Below are positions 24,919-33,469 of a stretch of 64,000 nucleotides of DNA, one piece after another. Source of the DNA: CAVPNY01 sp963706905 (GTDB lineage: Bacteria > Chloroflexota > Anaerolineae > Anaerolineales > UBA4823); the NCBI GenBank assembly GCA_963706905.1, contig CAVPNY010000009.1, positions 248,001 to 312,000 on the forward strand, read 5' to 3'. A model generated the notes under the pieces. The model was not told the DNA's origin. It searched no databases and worked only from the letters and a program-made list of their open reading frames with translations. The translations under genes and the position numbers were made by a program. How positions within the stretch are numbered: position 1 is the first letter of the stretch; the number at the start of each line of letters is the position of its first letter.

Positions 24919-26455
24919 ATGATCAAAAAGTATGCCGAATTCCTCACCCCAGAACAGGTTGAACGCGTCCACGACGCCTCCCTCGAGATCCTGGAACAGG
25001 TAGGCCTGCTGGTGCGCAACGAGCGCGCCCGGGAGATCTTTGCCGCCCACGGGGCGAAGGTCGACCACCAGACCCAGCACGTCCAGCTGCCCCGCCAGAT
25101 TGTCGAGAAATACCGGGTGATGTTCCCGCCGTCCTTTTCCTTCCTGGGACGCGATCCCCGGTTCAACCGCACTGTCCCGAATGACAGCCCTTTGATCATG
25201 ACCGGCAGCTCGGCGCCCAATATCATCGACCCGGTGACCGGCTTCGAGCGCCGCGCCCGCTCTGACGATCTGGCGCGCATCGCTTTTCTGGTCAACGAGA
25301 TGCCTGGTTACGATGTTTTCTCGATCTCTACCCTGGCAGATGACGCCCCCAAAGGCCAATTCAGCCTGTCACGCTACTACCCATCGATCAAGAACACGGT
25401 CAAGCCGGTGCGCGCCAACACTCCGCCCAACGAGGCCGAGATGGTTCTGAAGATGGCCTACCTGATCGCCGGGGGCAAAGATGCCTTCCACGATTACCCC
25501 TTTATCACGCATCATTACTGCCCGGTGGTCTCGCCCCTGACCATGGACTTCAACTCCACGCAGGATCTGATCTTCTTCAGCGAGCTGGATCTGCCCAGCT
25601 ACTTCTCGATTGTGCCCAACGCCGGGCTTACTTCTCCTCTGACTATGCTGGGGACCCTCGTCCAGTGCAATGCAGAATTTCTGGCAGCCGCAGTCCTGAC
25701 CGAGATGATCCGTCCTGGCAAGGCAGTCATCTATAACACCTTGCCCACCGTCGCTGATATGCGTACCGGAGCCTATTCGCCGGGCGCCATCGAGACCGGA
25801 ATGCTGCACATGGCCTGCGCCCAGATGGCACGCTACTACAACATCCCTTCTGGTGGGTATTTAGGGCTGACAAATGCCAAGATCAACGATGCCCAATCCG
25901 GTTATGAGACTGGAATGTCGGTGACAGCCGGATACCTGGGCGGTGTGGATATTTTCAACATGGCAGGTCTGCTCAATTCACTGATGGCATTCGACTTTGC
26001 CAAGGCGATGATCGATAATGAAATCGCCTTGATGCTCAAACGCATGCGCCAGGGTTTCGAATTCAGCGAGAGCCAATTTCGCCCTGGACTTGATCGCCCA
26101 GGTCGGGCCAGGCGGCATGTTCGCTGGCGAGGAGCACACCCTTGAGCGCATGCGCAAGACCATGTTCCTGCCCGAGATCGCCGACCGCGACCCGCGCGCC
26201 CAGTGGAAAGAGCGTGGAGCGCTGGACTCACAGGCGCGCGCCATGCATAAAGTTCAGGAGATCCTTACCCGCGACAACCCGGCGGTTTTCTCTCCAGAAA
26301 TGGATGCCCGCCTACGGGCGGCCTTCCCTGGCCTGGTTGCCGGTGACGCCACGACGCCTGAGGGCTGGAAACATGTCTCCCGCCAGGAGAGCGAAGATGA
26401 AGGTGGGGATCGCCGCCGCCGTCGCCACGCCCGCGCGGTCATCGCCGAAGGATAA
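24919..26455 (+). CDS. MttB-family corrinoid methyltransferase (non-pyrrolysine), one frame break
   Basis: The first frame (from ATG 24919, after AAGGAG) encodes an MttB-superfamily TIM barrel through LKRMRQGFEFSES near residue 386, then drifts into GLDRPGRARRH and stops at 26145. The true continuation lies one frame over from 26075: NFALDLIAQVGPGGMFAGEE, then KTMFLPEIADRD, ending at 26455. One extra base at 26073-26074 explains it; the restored protein is about 511 residues. Members move a methyl group from an N-methylated compound to a corrinoid protein. No in-frame TAG occurs, so it is not the pyrrolysine trimethylamine enzyme; glycine-betaine-type enzymes are the closest known analogues. 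The donor is unknown. Confidence 0.88.
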
Positions 26456-26468
26456 ATTACAAACCAGT

Positions 26469-28510
26469 ATGCCGAAGCCAGACCCCTCCAAGAACACAGC
26501 TGCCAAGATCGCCTTGATGCCCTCCGGGCGAAAGGGGATGATACCCCGCGGCACTAACCTGCTGGACGCTGCCCGGGAACTGGGCGTCGAGCTAGAATCG
26601 ATCTGCGGTGGACGGCAAACCTGTGGCAAATGCCAGATCATTGTCGAGACCGGCACCTTCCCCAAGCATGGCCTGACCTCCGCCGAAGACCACCTGACCC
26701 CGCTCACCATCAAGGAGATCGAATTCTTTAATGAGAACAAGCTCAGCGGGCGGCGGCTGGCCTGCGCCTGCGAAGTCCTGGGCGATCTGCTCATCAATGT
26801 CCCCGAGGAGAGCCAAGCGCGCAAGCAGATCATTGCCAAGGCCGCCTCTGACCGCTCGATCGAGATCGCCCCAGCCGTGCGCCAGGTATACGTCGAGGTG
26901 CAGCCCCCAGAGTTGAACGACCCGCGCGGCGATTGGGAACGCCTGGCAGCTGCTATGCAGGCTCAATGGGAGCTGGATGGCTTACACATCGATAGCAAAA
27001 CTTTGCCATCCTTGCAGGCAGCCCTGCGAGATGGAAATTTCTCCATCACGGTCAGCCTGTGGCAAGACCAGGAAGTGCTGCGCGTCCAACCGGGCTACCA
27101 CGAGGGCGCATACGGCCTGGCCGTTGATGTCGGCTCGACGACAGTGGTCGCCCACCTGTGCGATCTGCGCACCGGCGCCGTCATTGCCACCGAAGCAGCC
27201 ATGAATCCCCAGGTGCGCTACGGCGAGGATCTGATGAGCCGGATCAGCTATGCCACCGCCGAGCCGCAAGGCCTGGCCCGCATGCAGCGCCAAGTCATCC
27301 TGACCCTCAACGAACTGGCTGAGAAAGCCACAGCCCGAGCCGGGATCGCGCTCGATGATATTCTTGACATGGTGATGGTAGGGAATACTGTCATGCATCA
27401 TATCTTCCTGGGGATCGATCCGGTCGAGCTGGGCGGGGCACCTTTTACCCTGGCTCTCAACTCAGCCCTGGATCTGAAGGCCCGCGATATCGGCCTGAGC
27501 CTCAACCCGGCGGCGCGATTGCATGTCTTACCCCTGATCGCCGGGCATGTAGGCGCTGACCATGTGGCTGTGCTACTGGCCGAGGCTCCATATGAACAGG
27601 ACGAGACGATGCTGATCATCGATGTCGGAACCAACGCCGAGATCGCCCTGGGCGACCGCCAGCAGGTGCTGGTCGCCTCCAGCCCTACCGGGCCAGCCTT
27701 TGAAGGCGCTCAGATCACCCACGGGCAGCGCGCCGCCCCAGGCGCCATCGAGCGGGTACGGATTGATCCCGAGACTCTCGAGCCGCGCTTCAAAGTGATT
27801 GGCTGCGACGATTGGATCGACTCCAGCCGGGCTGGCAATTTACCTCTGCAGGCCAGGCCACCGGGATCTGCGGCAGCGGCATCATTGAGGCCGTTGCCGA
27901 GCTGTACCTTTCTGGCTTGCTCAACGCGGATGGTCTCTTTGTGGCTGACCTTGCACAGCGTACAACCCGCCTGCAATATCACAGTCGCACTGGCGAGTAT
28001 GTTCTGGCTGACACATCTTTGACCGCCACAGGCTCCCCGATCATCATCACTCAAAACGATGTGCGTGCAATCCAGCTCGCCAAGGCCGCCCTGTACGCCG
28101 GCACGAAGCTGTTGATGAATTACCAGGGTGTCGCCCAGGTCGACCGCGTCGTCCTGGCGGGGGCGTTTGGCAGCTATATCAATCCATTCCATGCCATGGT
28201 ACTGGGGTTGATCCCGGACTGCGATCTGGAGCGTGTCTATGCGGTCGGGAACGCGGCCGGGGACGGCGCCCGTTTTGCCCTGCTCAACAAGCATTTGCGG
28301 GCGCGTGCCGCTAGTCTGGCACGTTGGGTACAGCATATCCAGATGCCCCTGGAGGCATCCTTTCAAGATGAGTTCGTGGCTGCTCTGGGCCTGCCCCACT
28401 CCCGCGAACCTTACCCCCATCTGGCTGGCGTTCTCCCCGCTCCAGCCGCTAACGATCCACGCAAGCACCGCAACCGGATCCGAGAGAGATCCCAGGCGGT
28501 GATAGAATGA
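26469..28510 (+). CDS. Reductive activator of corrinoid proteins (RACo-like), one frame break
   Basis: ATG 26469, 13 bases after the methyltransferase stop, is taken as start. Residues about 12-105 are a [2Fe-2S] ferredoxin domain (Cys46, Cys52, Cys55 in SICGGRQTCGKC, and a later Cys in RRLACACE). After a linker comes an ASKHA-type ATPase domain: GLAVDVGSTTVVAHL, MLIIDVGTNAEIALG, TGICGSGIIEAVAEL and VLAGAFGSYINPFHAM. The frame shifts between about 27815 and 27840 (VIGCDDWID in one frame, then FTSAGQATGICGSG in the next); one base restores about 680 residues. Such proteins use ATP to re-reduce inactive Co(II) corrinoid to Co(I), servicing the corrinoid protein encoded next. Confidence 0.88.
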
Positions 28511-28567
28511 ACCGAATCAGATCCCGCATAGGATAACTATAATTCTTCACACGGAGCATAACAAACC

Positions 28568-29257
28568 ATGAGCGACGATATCGATATCACCCAGATGGAA
28601 ACCAGCGAGATTCTCGAGCTAATCCAGGATGACCTGTACGACGGCTTGGCTACTGAAGTGGTCGCCAGCGTCAAAGAGTTACTCCAGCGTGGCATGACCC
28701 CCTATGACGTGCTCACCAAAGGCCTGGTGGCTGGGATGGACGTGGTAGGCGTTGATTTCCGCGACGGCATCTTATTTGTCCCCGAAGTACTGATGGCCGC
28801 TAAGGCTATGAAAGCCGGCATGGACATCCTGCGCCCGCTCCTGGCTGAAACCGGCGCGCCTCAAATCGGCACCCTGGTGATCGGCACGGTCAAAGGCGAT
28901 ATCCATGATATCGGCAAGAACCTGGTCGGGATGATGATGGAAGGCGCCGGCTTCAATGTGGTTAACCTGGGCATCAACGTCGATGCGGATACCTTTATCA
29001 AGGCCATCCACGAACATCAGCCGATCATCCTGGGAATGAGCGCATTGCTTACTACCACCATGCCTTACATGGGTGTGGTCATCGAAACACTCAAAGAGCA
29101 GAACCTTCGCGATCAGTTAATCGTCCTGGTTGGCGGAGCACCTCTAAACGAGGCCTTTGCTGAGGAGATCGGCGCGGATGCCTATTGCCGAGATGCCGCG
29201 ATTGCTGTTGAAACCGCTAAGAAATTGGTGGCGATCAAGCGCGGCCAGATGGCTTGA
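28568..29257 (+). CDS. Corrinoid (B12-binding) methyl-carrier protein, MtbC/MttC type
   Basis: 229 residues. Residues about 12-95 are the helical methionine-synthase-like cap (LLQRGMTPYDVLTKGLVAGM, GILFVPEVLMAAKAMKAGMD). The Rossmann-like B12 domain follows with the base-off ligand motif GTVKGDIHDIGKNLV (His113), then MSALLTTTMPYMG and VLVGGAPLNEAFAEEIGADAYC. It carries the methyl group on cobalt between the MttB-like enzyme and the methyl-THF or homocysteine methyltransferases in the same operon. Length and motifs match the family. The 57-base gap before it carries a GGAG-type ribosome site (CACGGAGC). Confidence 0.93.
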   Translation: MSDDIDITQMETSEILELIQDDLYDGLATEVVASVKELLQRGMTPYDVLTKGLVAGMDVVGVDFRDGILFVPEVLMAAKAMKAGMDILRPLLAETGAPQIGTLVIGTVKGDIHDIGKNLVGMMMEGAGFNVVNLGINVDADTFIKAIHEHQPIILGMSALLTTTMPYMGVVIETLKEQNLRDQLIVLVGGAPLNEAFAEEIGADAYCRDAAIAVETAKKLVAIKRGQMA

Positions 29258-29265
29258 GGCAAACC

Positions 29266-30159
29266 ATGGACGTAATCCACTCACTGCTCGCAGACAACCC
29301 GTATATCCTGACCGAAGGCGCCATGGGCACTATGCTCTTCGCATCAGGACTGACCCAGGGCTACTCCCCGGAGTTTTGGAATGTGGAGCAACCCGAGAAA
29401 GTGGCTGCCATCCACCAGGCTTATCTGGACGCCGGGGCGCAGATATTGCTCACCAATACCTTCGGCGGCACCCGTTTCCGCCTGGCATTGCATAAGGCCG
29501 AGGAGCGCGTCGAGGAGCTCAACATCGCCGCTGTGAAGCTGCTGCAAAAAGTGGCGCAGACAGCCAGTCGGCCAGTACTGGTCGCCGGGAATATCGGCCC
29601 ATCCGGTCAGGTGCTGCTGCCCTACGGCGAGATGAGCTATGACGAAGCCCGCGAGGCTTTCGCCGAACAGGCCGCTGCGCTGATCGGAGCTCGGGTCGAC
29701 TTAATCTGGATAGAGACCATGGCGGACCTGGAAGAAGTCCGGGCGGCCATCGAAGGCATCCGCCAGATCTCTCAGGACATCCCGATCATGGCCACCATGA
29801 CTTTCGATACGCGCGGCCGTACCATGATGGGCGTCACTCCCGAGAAGGCCGTGACGACGATGGTTTCTTTTGGCGCCAGCGCAGTGGGGGGCAACTGCGG
29901 CAACGGCCCGGCTGAGATCCTGGGCGTGATCGAAAAAATGCACACCACCCTACCTGAGGCAATCCTGGTCGCCAAGTCTAACGCTGGCGTGCCAACCCTG
30001 GTCGGCGGGCGCCCGGTGTACGGTGCCAGCCCGGCAGATATGGCTGATTATGCTGTTAAAGTCTACAACGCCGGGGCGCGCATCATCGGGGCCTGCTGCG
30101 GTAGCACACCGGACCATATCAAAGCCATCGCTCAAGCCCTGGCTTTGCAGGTCGGTTGA
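29266..30159 (+). CDS. Homocysteine S-methyltransferase domain protein (MetH-type Hcy module)
   Basis: From ATG 29266 (after GAGG) the product has 297 residues and is a single homocysteine-methyltransferase barrel. Zn ligands are visible: Cys211 in VGGNCGNGP and Cys277-Cys278 in IGACCGSTPDH. TEGAMGTMLF and TNTFGGTRFRLALH are N-terminal motifs. It corresponds to the first module of cobalamin-dependent methionine synthase, without folate, B12 or activation modules. It could take the methyl from the neighbouring corrinoid protein to make methionine. Alternatively it is a demethylase of a methylthio or betaine donor. The frame is also open to a TTG at 29254 overlapping the corrinoid gene. Confidence 0.85.
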   Translation: MDVIHSLLADNPYILTEGAMGTMLFASGLTQGYSPEFWNVEQPEKVAAIHQAYLDAGAQILLTNTFGGTRFRLALHKAEERVEELNIAAVKLLQKVAQTASRPVLVAGNIGPSGQVLLPYGEMSYDEAREAFAEQAAALIGARVDLIWIETMADLEEVRAAIEGIRQISQDIPIMATMTFDTRGRTMMGVTPEKAVTTMVSFGASAVGGNCGNGPAEILGVIEKMHTTLPEAILVAKSNAGVPTLVGGRPVYGASPADMADYAVKVYNAGARIIGACCGSTPDHIKAIAQALALQVG

Positions 30160-30743
30160 TGATTAAGACCGCACTCCTGGTATGCGGCGCACTGGCCCGC
30201 GAGGTGCTTGCTATCAAAGAGAAGCACGCTTGGGAGGTCGATGTGCTCGGCCTGCCTTCGCTGCTGCACAATCGACCAGATGCAATCCCAGAGGCAGTAG
30301 CCGCACGCATCCGCCGAGCCAGATCGGAGTACGATCGCATCATCGTTGTGTACGGCGACTGCGGCACCGGCGGGCTGCTCGACCGATTGCTGGAGCAGGA
30401 AAACGTCCCGCGCGTAGCTGGCCCCCACTGCTATGAGATGTACGCGGATGGGACGTTTGAAAGCCTGATGGCTGAAGCGCCCGGAACTTTCTTCCTGACT
30501 GATTACCTGGTGCATTCCTTCGACCATCTGGTGCTGGAGGGCCTGGGGATCGACCGCCATCCAGCCTTGAGAGATGAATACTTCAAGAACTACACGCGCG
30601 TGGTCTACCTGGCCCAGCGTGATGACCCCGCCCTGCGATCGCGCGCTCAGTGGGCTGCCGACAGTCTAGGTCTGCCGCTGGAGATCAGGCAAACTGGCTA
30701 CGGAAAACTGGAGACCCGTTTGAAGGAGTTAATTGAGGCATGA
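30156..30743 (+). CDS. DUF1638 family protein
   Basis: 195 residues, starting in an ATGA overlap with the preceding gene. Typical family features are ALLVCGALAREVLAIKEKH at the N-terminus, RIIVVYGDCGTGGLLDRLLE and RVAGPHCYEMYADGTFESLM. Cys and His residues in those segments could bind a metal or cluster. The family is often found beside corrinoid methyltransferases in methylotrophic and acetogenic anaerobes, but its reaction is not established as far as I know. Placement here, in overlap on both sides, ties it to the methyl-transfer pathway. Confidence 0.82.
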   Translation: MMIKTALLVCGALAREVLAIKEKHAWEVDVLGLPSLLHNRPDAIPEAVAARIRRARSEYDRIIVVYGDCGTGGLLDRLLEQENVPRVAGPHCYEMYADGTFESLMAEAPGTFFLTDYLVHSFDHLVLEGLGIDRHPALRDEYFKNYTRVVYLAQRDDPALRSRAQWAADSLGLPLEIRQTGYGKLETRLKELIEA

Positions 30744-31051
30744 GCCATACCTATCAGATCGTCTACTGGCGGGATATTCCCGCCCAGGTGCGCTTGCGCA
30801 GCGGGAGAGAGCGTATCTCGCGCTCCCTGTCACCCCGTTTCCAGGAAGGTATTGACGCGGCTGCTATGCTGGGTCGCGCCACAACTACCGAAGATTATTT
30901 GGAAGAGTGGCGTTCTTCTGACTGGTTGAGCGGGGAAGGTGACCCAGATCCGGAGCGGTATGTTGATGATCTGGTAGCCCAGATTGAAACTGATTACCCC
31001 CCTTCCCGTCTGGAGAACTTAATCAGAAACGAAGGACGCGAAAAGCCTTAA
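30740..31051 (+). CDS. Small 'virulence factor' family protein (PF13769-like), unknown role
   Basis: 103 residues beginning MSHTYQIVYWRDIPAQVRLR, a conserved opening of a small family named for historical reasons rather than for a known virulence role. Other conserved-looking parts are GRERISRSLSPRFQEGIDAA and EEWRSSDWLSGEGDPDPERY. It overlaps the DUF1638 gene by an ATGA and runs 8 bases before the MetV gene. In other genomes it recurs with DUF1638, MetV and corrinoid genes, so an accessory role in methyl transfer is likely. No catalytic motif can be assigned. Confidence 0.72.
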   Translation: MSHTYQIVYWRDIPAQVRLRSGRERISRSLSPRFQEGIDAAAMLGRATTTEDYLEEWRSSDWLSGEGDPDPERYVDDLVAQIETDYPPSRLENLIRNEGREKP

Positions 31052-31058
31052 CCTTGTT

Positions 31059-31535
31059 ATGTTTCGCCGATTACAGGATCACCCTCATTTTCTAGAGCGT
31101 TTCTACGAGGCGACTTTTACTGCCCTTAAGCCGTTCCAGCGCTGGCTGACGCCAAACTCACCAGGCGAGCGGCTCTTTATCCAGCTCGAAAAGCTCAGCA
31201 AGGGAGCCATTTTTGACTGCCAGATGTGCGGACAATGCATCCTGCACAGCACCGGGATGACCTGTCCAATGACCTGTCCCAAGAATCTGCGCAATGGCCC
31301 TTGTGGAGGCGTACGCCCGGATGGGCATTGCGAGATCAAACCTGAGATGCCCTGTGTCTGGGTGCAGGCGTGGGAGCGGTCCAGGCGCATGCCGGTCTAC
31401 GGGGATGAGATCAATCTTGTTCAGCCACCAGTGAATTTCCAACTTCGCGACACTTCGGCATGGATCAACGACTTCCACCAGCAACAAGCCATGACTCCCA
31501 AGGGTTGGGAGCAGTGCAGAGCGGATCTCGGCTAG
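31059..31535 (+). CDS. metV: MetV-like cysteine-rich partner of methylenetetrahydrofolate reductase
   Basis: 158 residues. The core is a Cys-rich stretch: FDCQMCGQCILHSTGMTCPM, then TCPKNLRNGPCGGVR and CEIKPEMPCVWVQAWE, matching the zinc/iron-sulfur C-terminal domain found with MetF in acetogens. In that group MetV and MetF form a complex that reduces methylene-THF or runs in reverse. The gene overlaps the metF start by about 20 bases in another frame, which supports coupled synthesis. Confidence 0.85.
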   Translation: MFRRLQDHPHFLERFYEATFTALKPFQRWLTPNSPGERLFIQLEKLSKGAIFDCQMCGQCILHSTGMTCPMTCPKNLRNGPCGGVRPDGHCEIKPEMPCVWVQAWERSRRMPVYGDEINLVQPPVNFQLRDTSAWINDFHQQQAMTPKGWEQCRADLG

Positions 31536-32476
31536 AGCGCGTCTTGCGCTCCGGTCGCTTTGCCGTCACCGCCGAGCTCAATCCCCCGGACAGCGCCGAT
31601 CCCCAGGCAGTCTACGAGCGCGCCCTGGTGCTGGCGGAAGTGTGTGACGCCATCAACGCCACCGACGCGTCTGGCGCTAATGTGCACATGTCCAGTGTTG
31701 GGGTGTGCGCCTTGCTGACCCGGGCTGGTTACGAGCCGGTTTATCAGGTTTCCTGCCGGGACCGCAACCGCATCGCCATCCAGGGCGACTTACTCGGCGC
31801 GGCGGCTATGGGGGTGCGCAACCTGCTCTGCCTGACCGGCGACGGTGTCCAGGCCGGCGATCAGCCGGAGGCCAAGCCTGTTTTCGATCTGGATTCGATC
31901 AGCCTGTTGAAAATGGCCTGTATTATGCAAAACAAAGGCCAGTTTTTAAGCGGTAGAAAACTAGAAGTTCCCCCCAGATTCTTCCTGGGAGCCGCCGATA
32001 ATCCCTTCGTGCCTCCTTTTGATTACCGCCCGCTGCGTCTGGCAAAGAAGATCGCGGCCGGCGCCGAGTTCATCCAGACCCAATACTGCTTCGATGTCCC
32101 CCGCCTGATGGAACATATGCGCGCAGTATGCGATCTCGGTTTGCATCATAAAGCCTTCATCCTGGTTGGAGTGGGACCGCTGCGTTCTGCTAAAGCTGCT
32201 GAGTGGATGCGCGCGCATGTCCCTGGTATCCATATCCCCGATGCAATCATCCAGCGCCTTAAGGGAGTGCCGGATAAGAACCAGCGCAGGGAAGGGAAGC
32301 GCCTGTGCATTGAGATCATCGAGCAGGTGCGCGAGATCCCTGGCGTCAGCGGCGTGCATGTTATGGCTTACCGCCAGGAGGAACTCGTCGCCGAGATTAT
32401 TCAAGAAGCCGGCCTGCTGCCACGCCGCTGGCAATCCCATCGCGTAAACACTATTCAATCCGAAGAGGCTAATTAA
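31514..32476 (+). CDS. metF: Methylenetetrahydrofolate reductase
   Basis: The start is taken as GTG 31514, placed just after GGGAG; the frame is open back to 31460 inside metV. About 320 residues form a TIM barrel: FAVTAELNPPDSADPQAVYE (substrate and FAD-binding strand), DAINATDASGANVHMSS, NLLCLTGDGVQAGDQPEAKP and AEFIQTQYCFDVPRLMEHM. The enzyme interconverts methylene-THF and methyl-THF with FAD. With MetV and the methyl-THF methyltransferase that follows 3 bases later, it links corrinoid methyl groups to the folate pool. In this context it may run in the oxidative direction. Confidence 0.9.
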   Translation: MQSGSRLERVLRSGRFAVTAELNPPDSADPQAVYERALVLAEVCDAINATDASGANVHMSSVGVCALLTRAGYEPVYQVSCRDRNRIAIQGDLLGAAAMGVRNLLCLTGDGVQAGDQPEAKPVFDLDSISLLKMACIMQNKGQFLSGRKLEVPPRFFLGAADNPFVPPFDYRPLRLAKKIAAGAEFIQTQYCFDVPRLMEHMRAVCDLGLHHKAFILVGVGPLRSAKAAEWMRAHVPGIHIPDAIIQRLKGVPDKNQRREGKRLCIEIIEQVREIPGVSGVHVMAYRQEELVAEIIQEAGLLPRRWQSHRVNTIQSEEAN

Positions 32477-32479
32477 TAA

Positions 32480-33409
32480 ATGGACACCATCCTCAAATCC
32501 CCCACCCGTGAAGTCAAGATCGGCCCAGGACGCCCGTTTGTCATCATTGGCGAGCGCATAAACCCAACCGGCCGCAAGCGCCTGGCAGCCGAAATGGCCG
32601 CCTGGGATTTCGAGCGCGTAAAATCCGACGCCCTCGCCCAGGTGCAGGCCGGCGCCCAGATGCTCGACGTGAACGCAGGCATCCCCCTGGCCGATGAGCC
32701 AGCCATCATGGCTGAGGCAGTGCGTATCGTGCAGAGTGTGGTCGACGTGCCGCTCAGTATCGACTCGTCCATCGTCAAAGCTCTGGAGTCTGGGCTGGCA
32801 GCTTACAAAGGGAAAGCGCTGGTCAACTCGGTCACTGGCGAGGATGACCGCCTGGAGACAGTCTTACCACTGGTCAAGCAATATGGAGCGGCGGTGATTG
32901 CGATCACTAACGATGAAACCGGCATCTCTGAGGATCCGGCGGTGCGTTTCAGCATCGCCAAGAAGATCGTCACCCGCGCGGCTTCATTTGGCATCCCACC
33001 AGAGGATGTGCTGATCGACCCGCTCGCCATGCCCATCGGCGCAGTGCGCGCCGCTGGCACCAGTTTGTTCACCCTCGTGCGCCGGGTGCAGGAAGAGCTC
33101 GGCTGCAATACAATCTGCGGCGCCTCCAATATCTCGTTTGGCCTACCCGATCGCCCAACCCTAAACGCCACTTTCCTGGCCATGGCTATCGCGGCCGGGC
33201 TCACATCGGCTATCACCAATCCACTCGAAGAGCACGTCCGCAAAACTATCCTGGCAGCGAATGTCTTCATGGGCGTGGATGAAAACTGCATGGCATGGCT
33301 CAAAGCCCAGCGCGCCGCAGCCGCAACCACAGCCGGCAGTGAAAGCACACCTGGCAGCGATAGCACGGACCGACGAAGGGAACGACGTATCCGCCGAGGC
33401 GAGGGATAA
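32480..33409 (+). CDS. Methyltetrahydrofolate:corrinoid methyltransferase (pterin-binding domain, AcsE/MtgA type)
   Basis: 309 residues. The pterin-binding barrel starts at VIIGERINPTGRKRLAAEMA, followed by GAQMLDVNAGIPLADEPAIM and VVDVPLSIDSSIVKALESGL, the classic folate-binding motifs. DVLIDPLAMPIGA and NTICGASNISFGLPDR are also typical. It moves methyl groups between the corrinoid protein and tetrahydrofolate; the betaine system's MtgA and the Wood-Ljungdahl AcsE belong here. The last 35 residues are a low-complexity Ala/Ser/Arg tail not usual for the family. It follows metF by 3 bases and ends the operon. Confidence 0.9.
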   Translation: MDTILKSPTREVKIGPGRPFVIIGERINPTGRKRLAAEMAAWDFERVKSDALAQVQAGAQMLDVNAGIPLADEPAIMAEAVRIVQSVVDVPLSIDSSIVKALESGLAAYKGKALVNSVTGEDDRLETVLPLVKQYGAAVIAITNDETGISEDPAVRFSIAKKIVTRAASFGIPPEDVLIDPLAMPIGAVRAAGTSLFTLVRRVQEELGCNTICGASNISFGLPDRPTLNATFLAMAIAAGLTSAITNPLEEHVRKTILAANVFMGVDENCMAWLKAQRAAAATTAGSESTPGSDSTDRRRERRIRRGEG

Positions 33410-33469
33410 AACGATTATCAACCAGACAGGGCGCGACCCAGCAGGCTACCCGATGAATAACCCCTTCTG

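Noticed and set aside
26142..26468. N-terminal extension of the RACo-like protein from 26142
   Set aside because: This part is a shifted-frame reading of the mttB 3' end; the ferredoxin domain begins after ATG 26469.
24919..28510. Pseudogenes of mttB and RACo
   Set aside because: Each has only one frame break with perfectly conserved sequence on both sides, and essential dnaK and dnaJ in the same window show the same defect, so sequence error is more likely.
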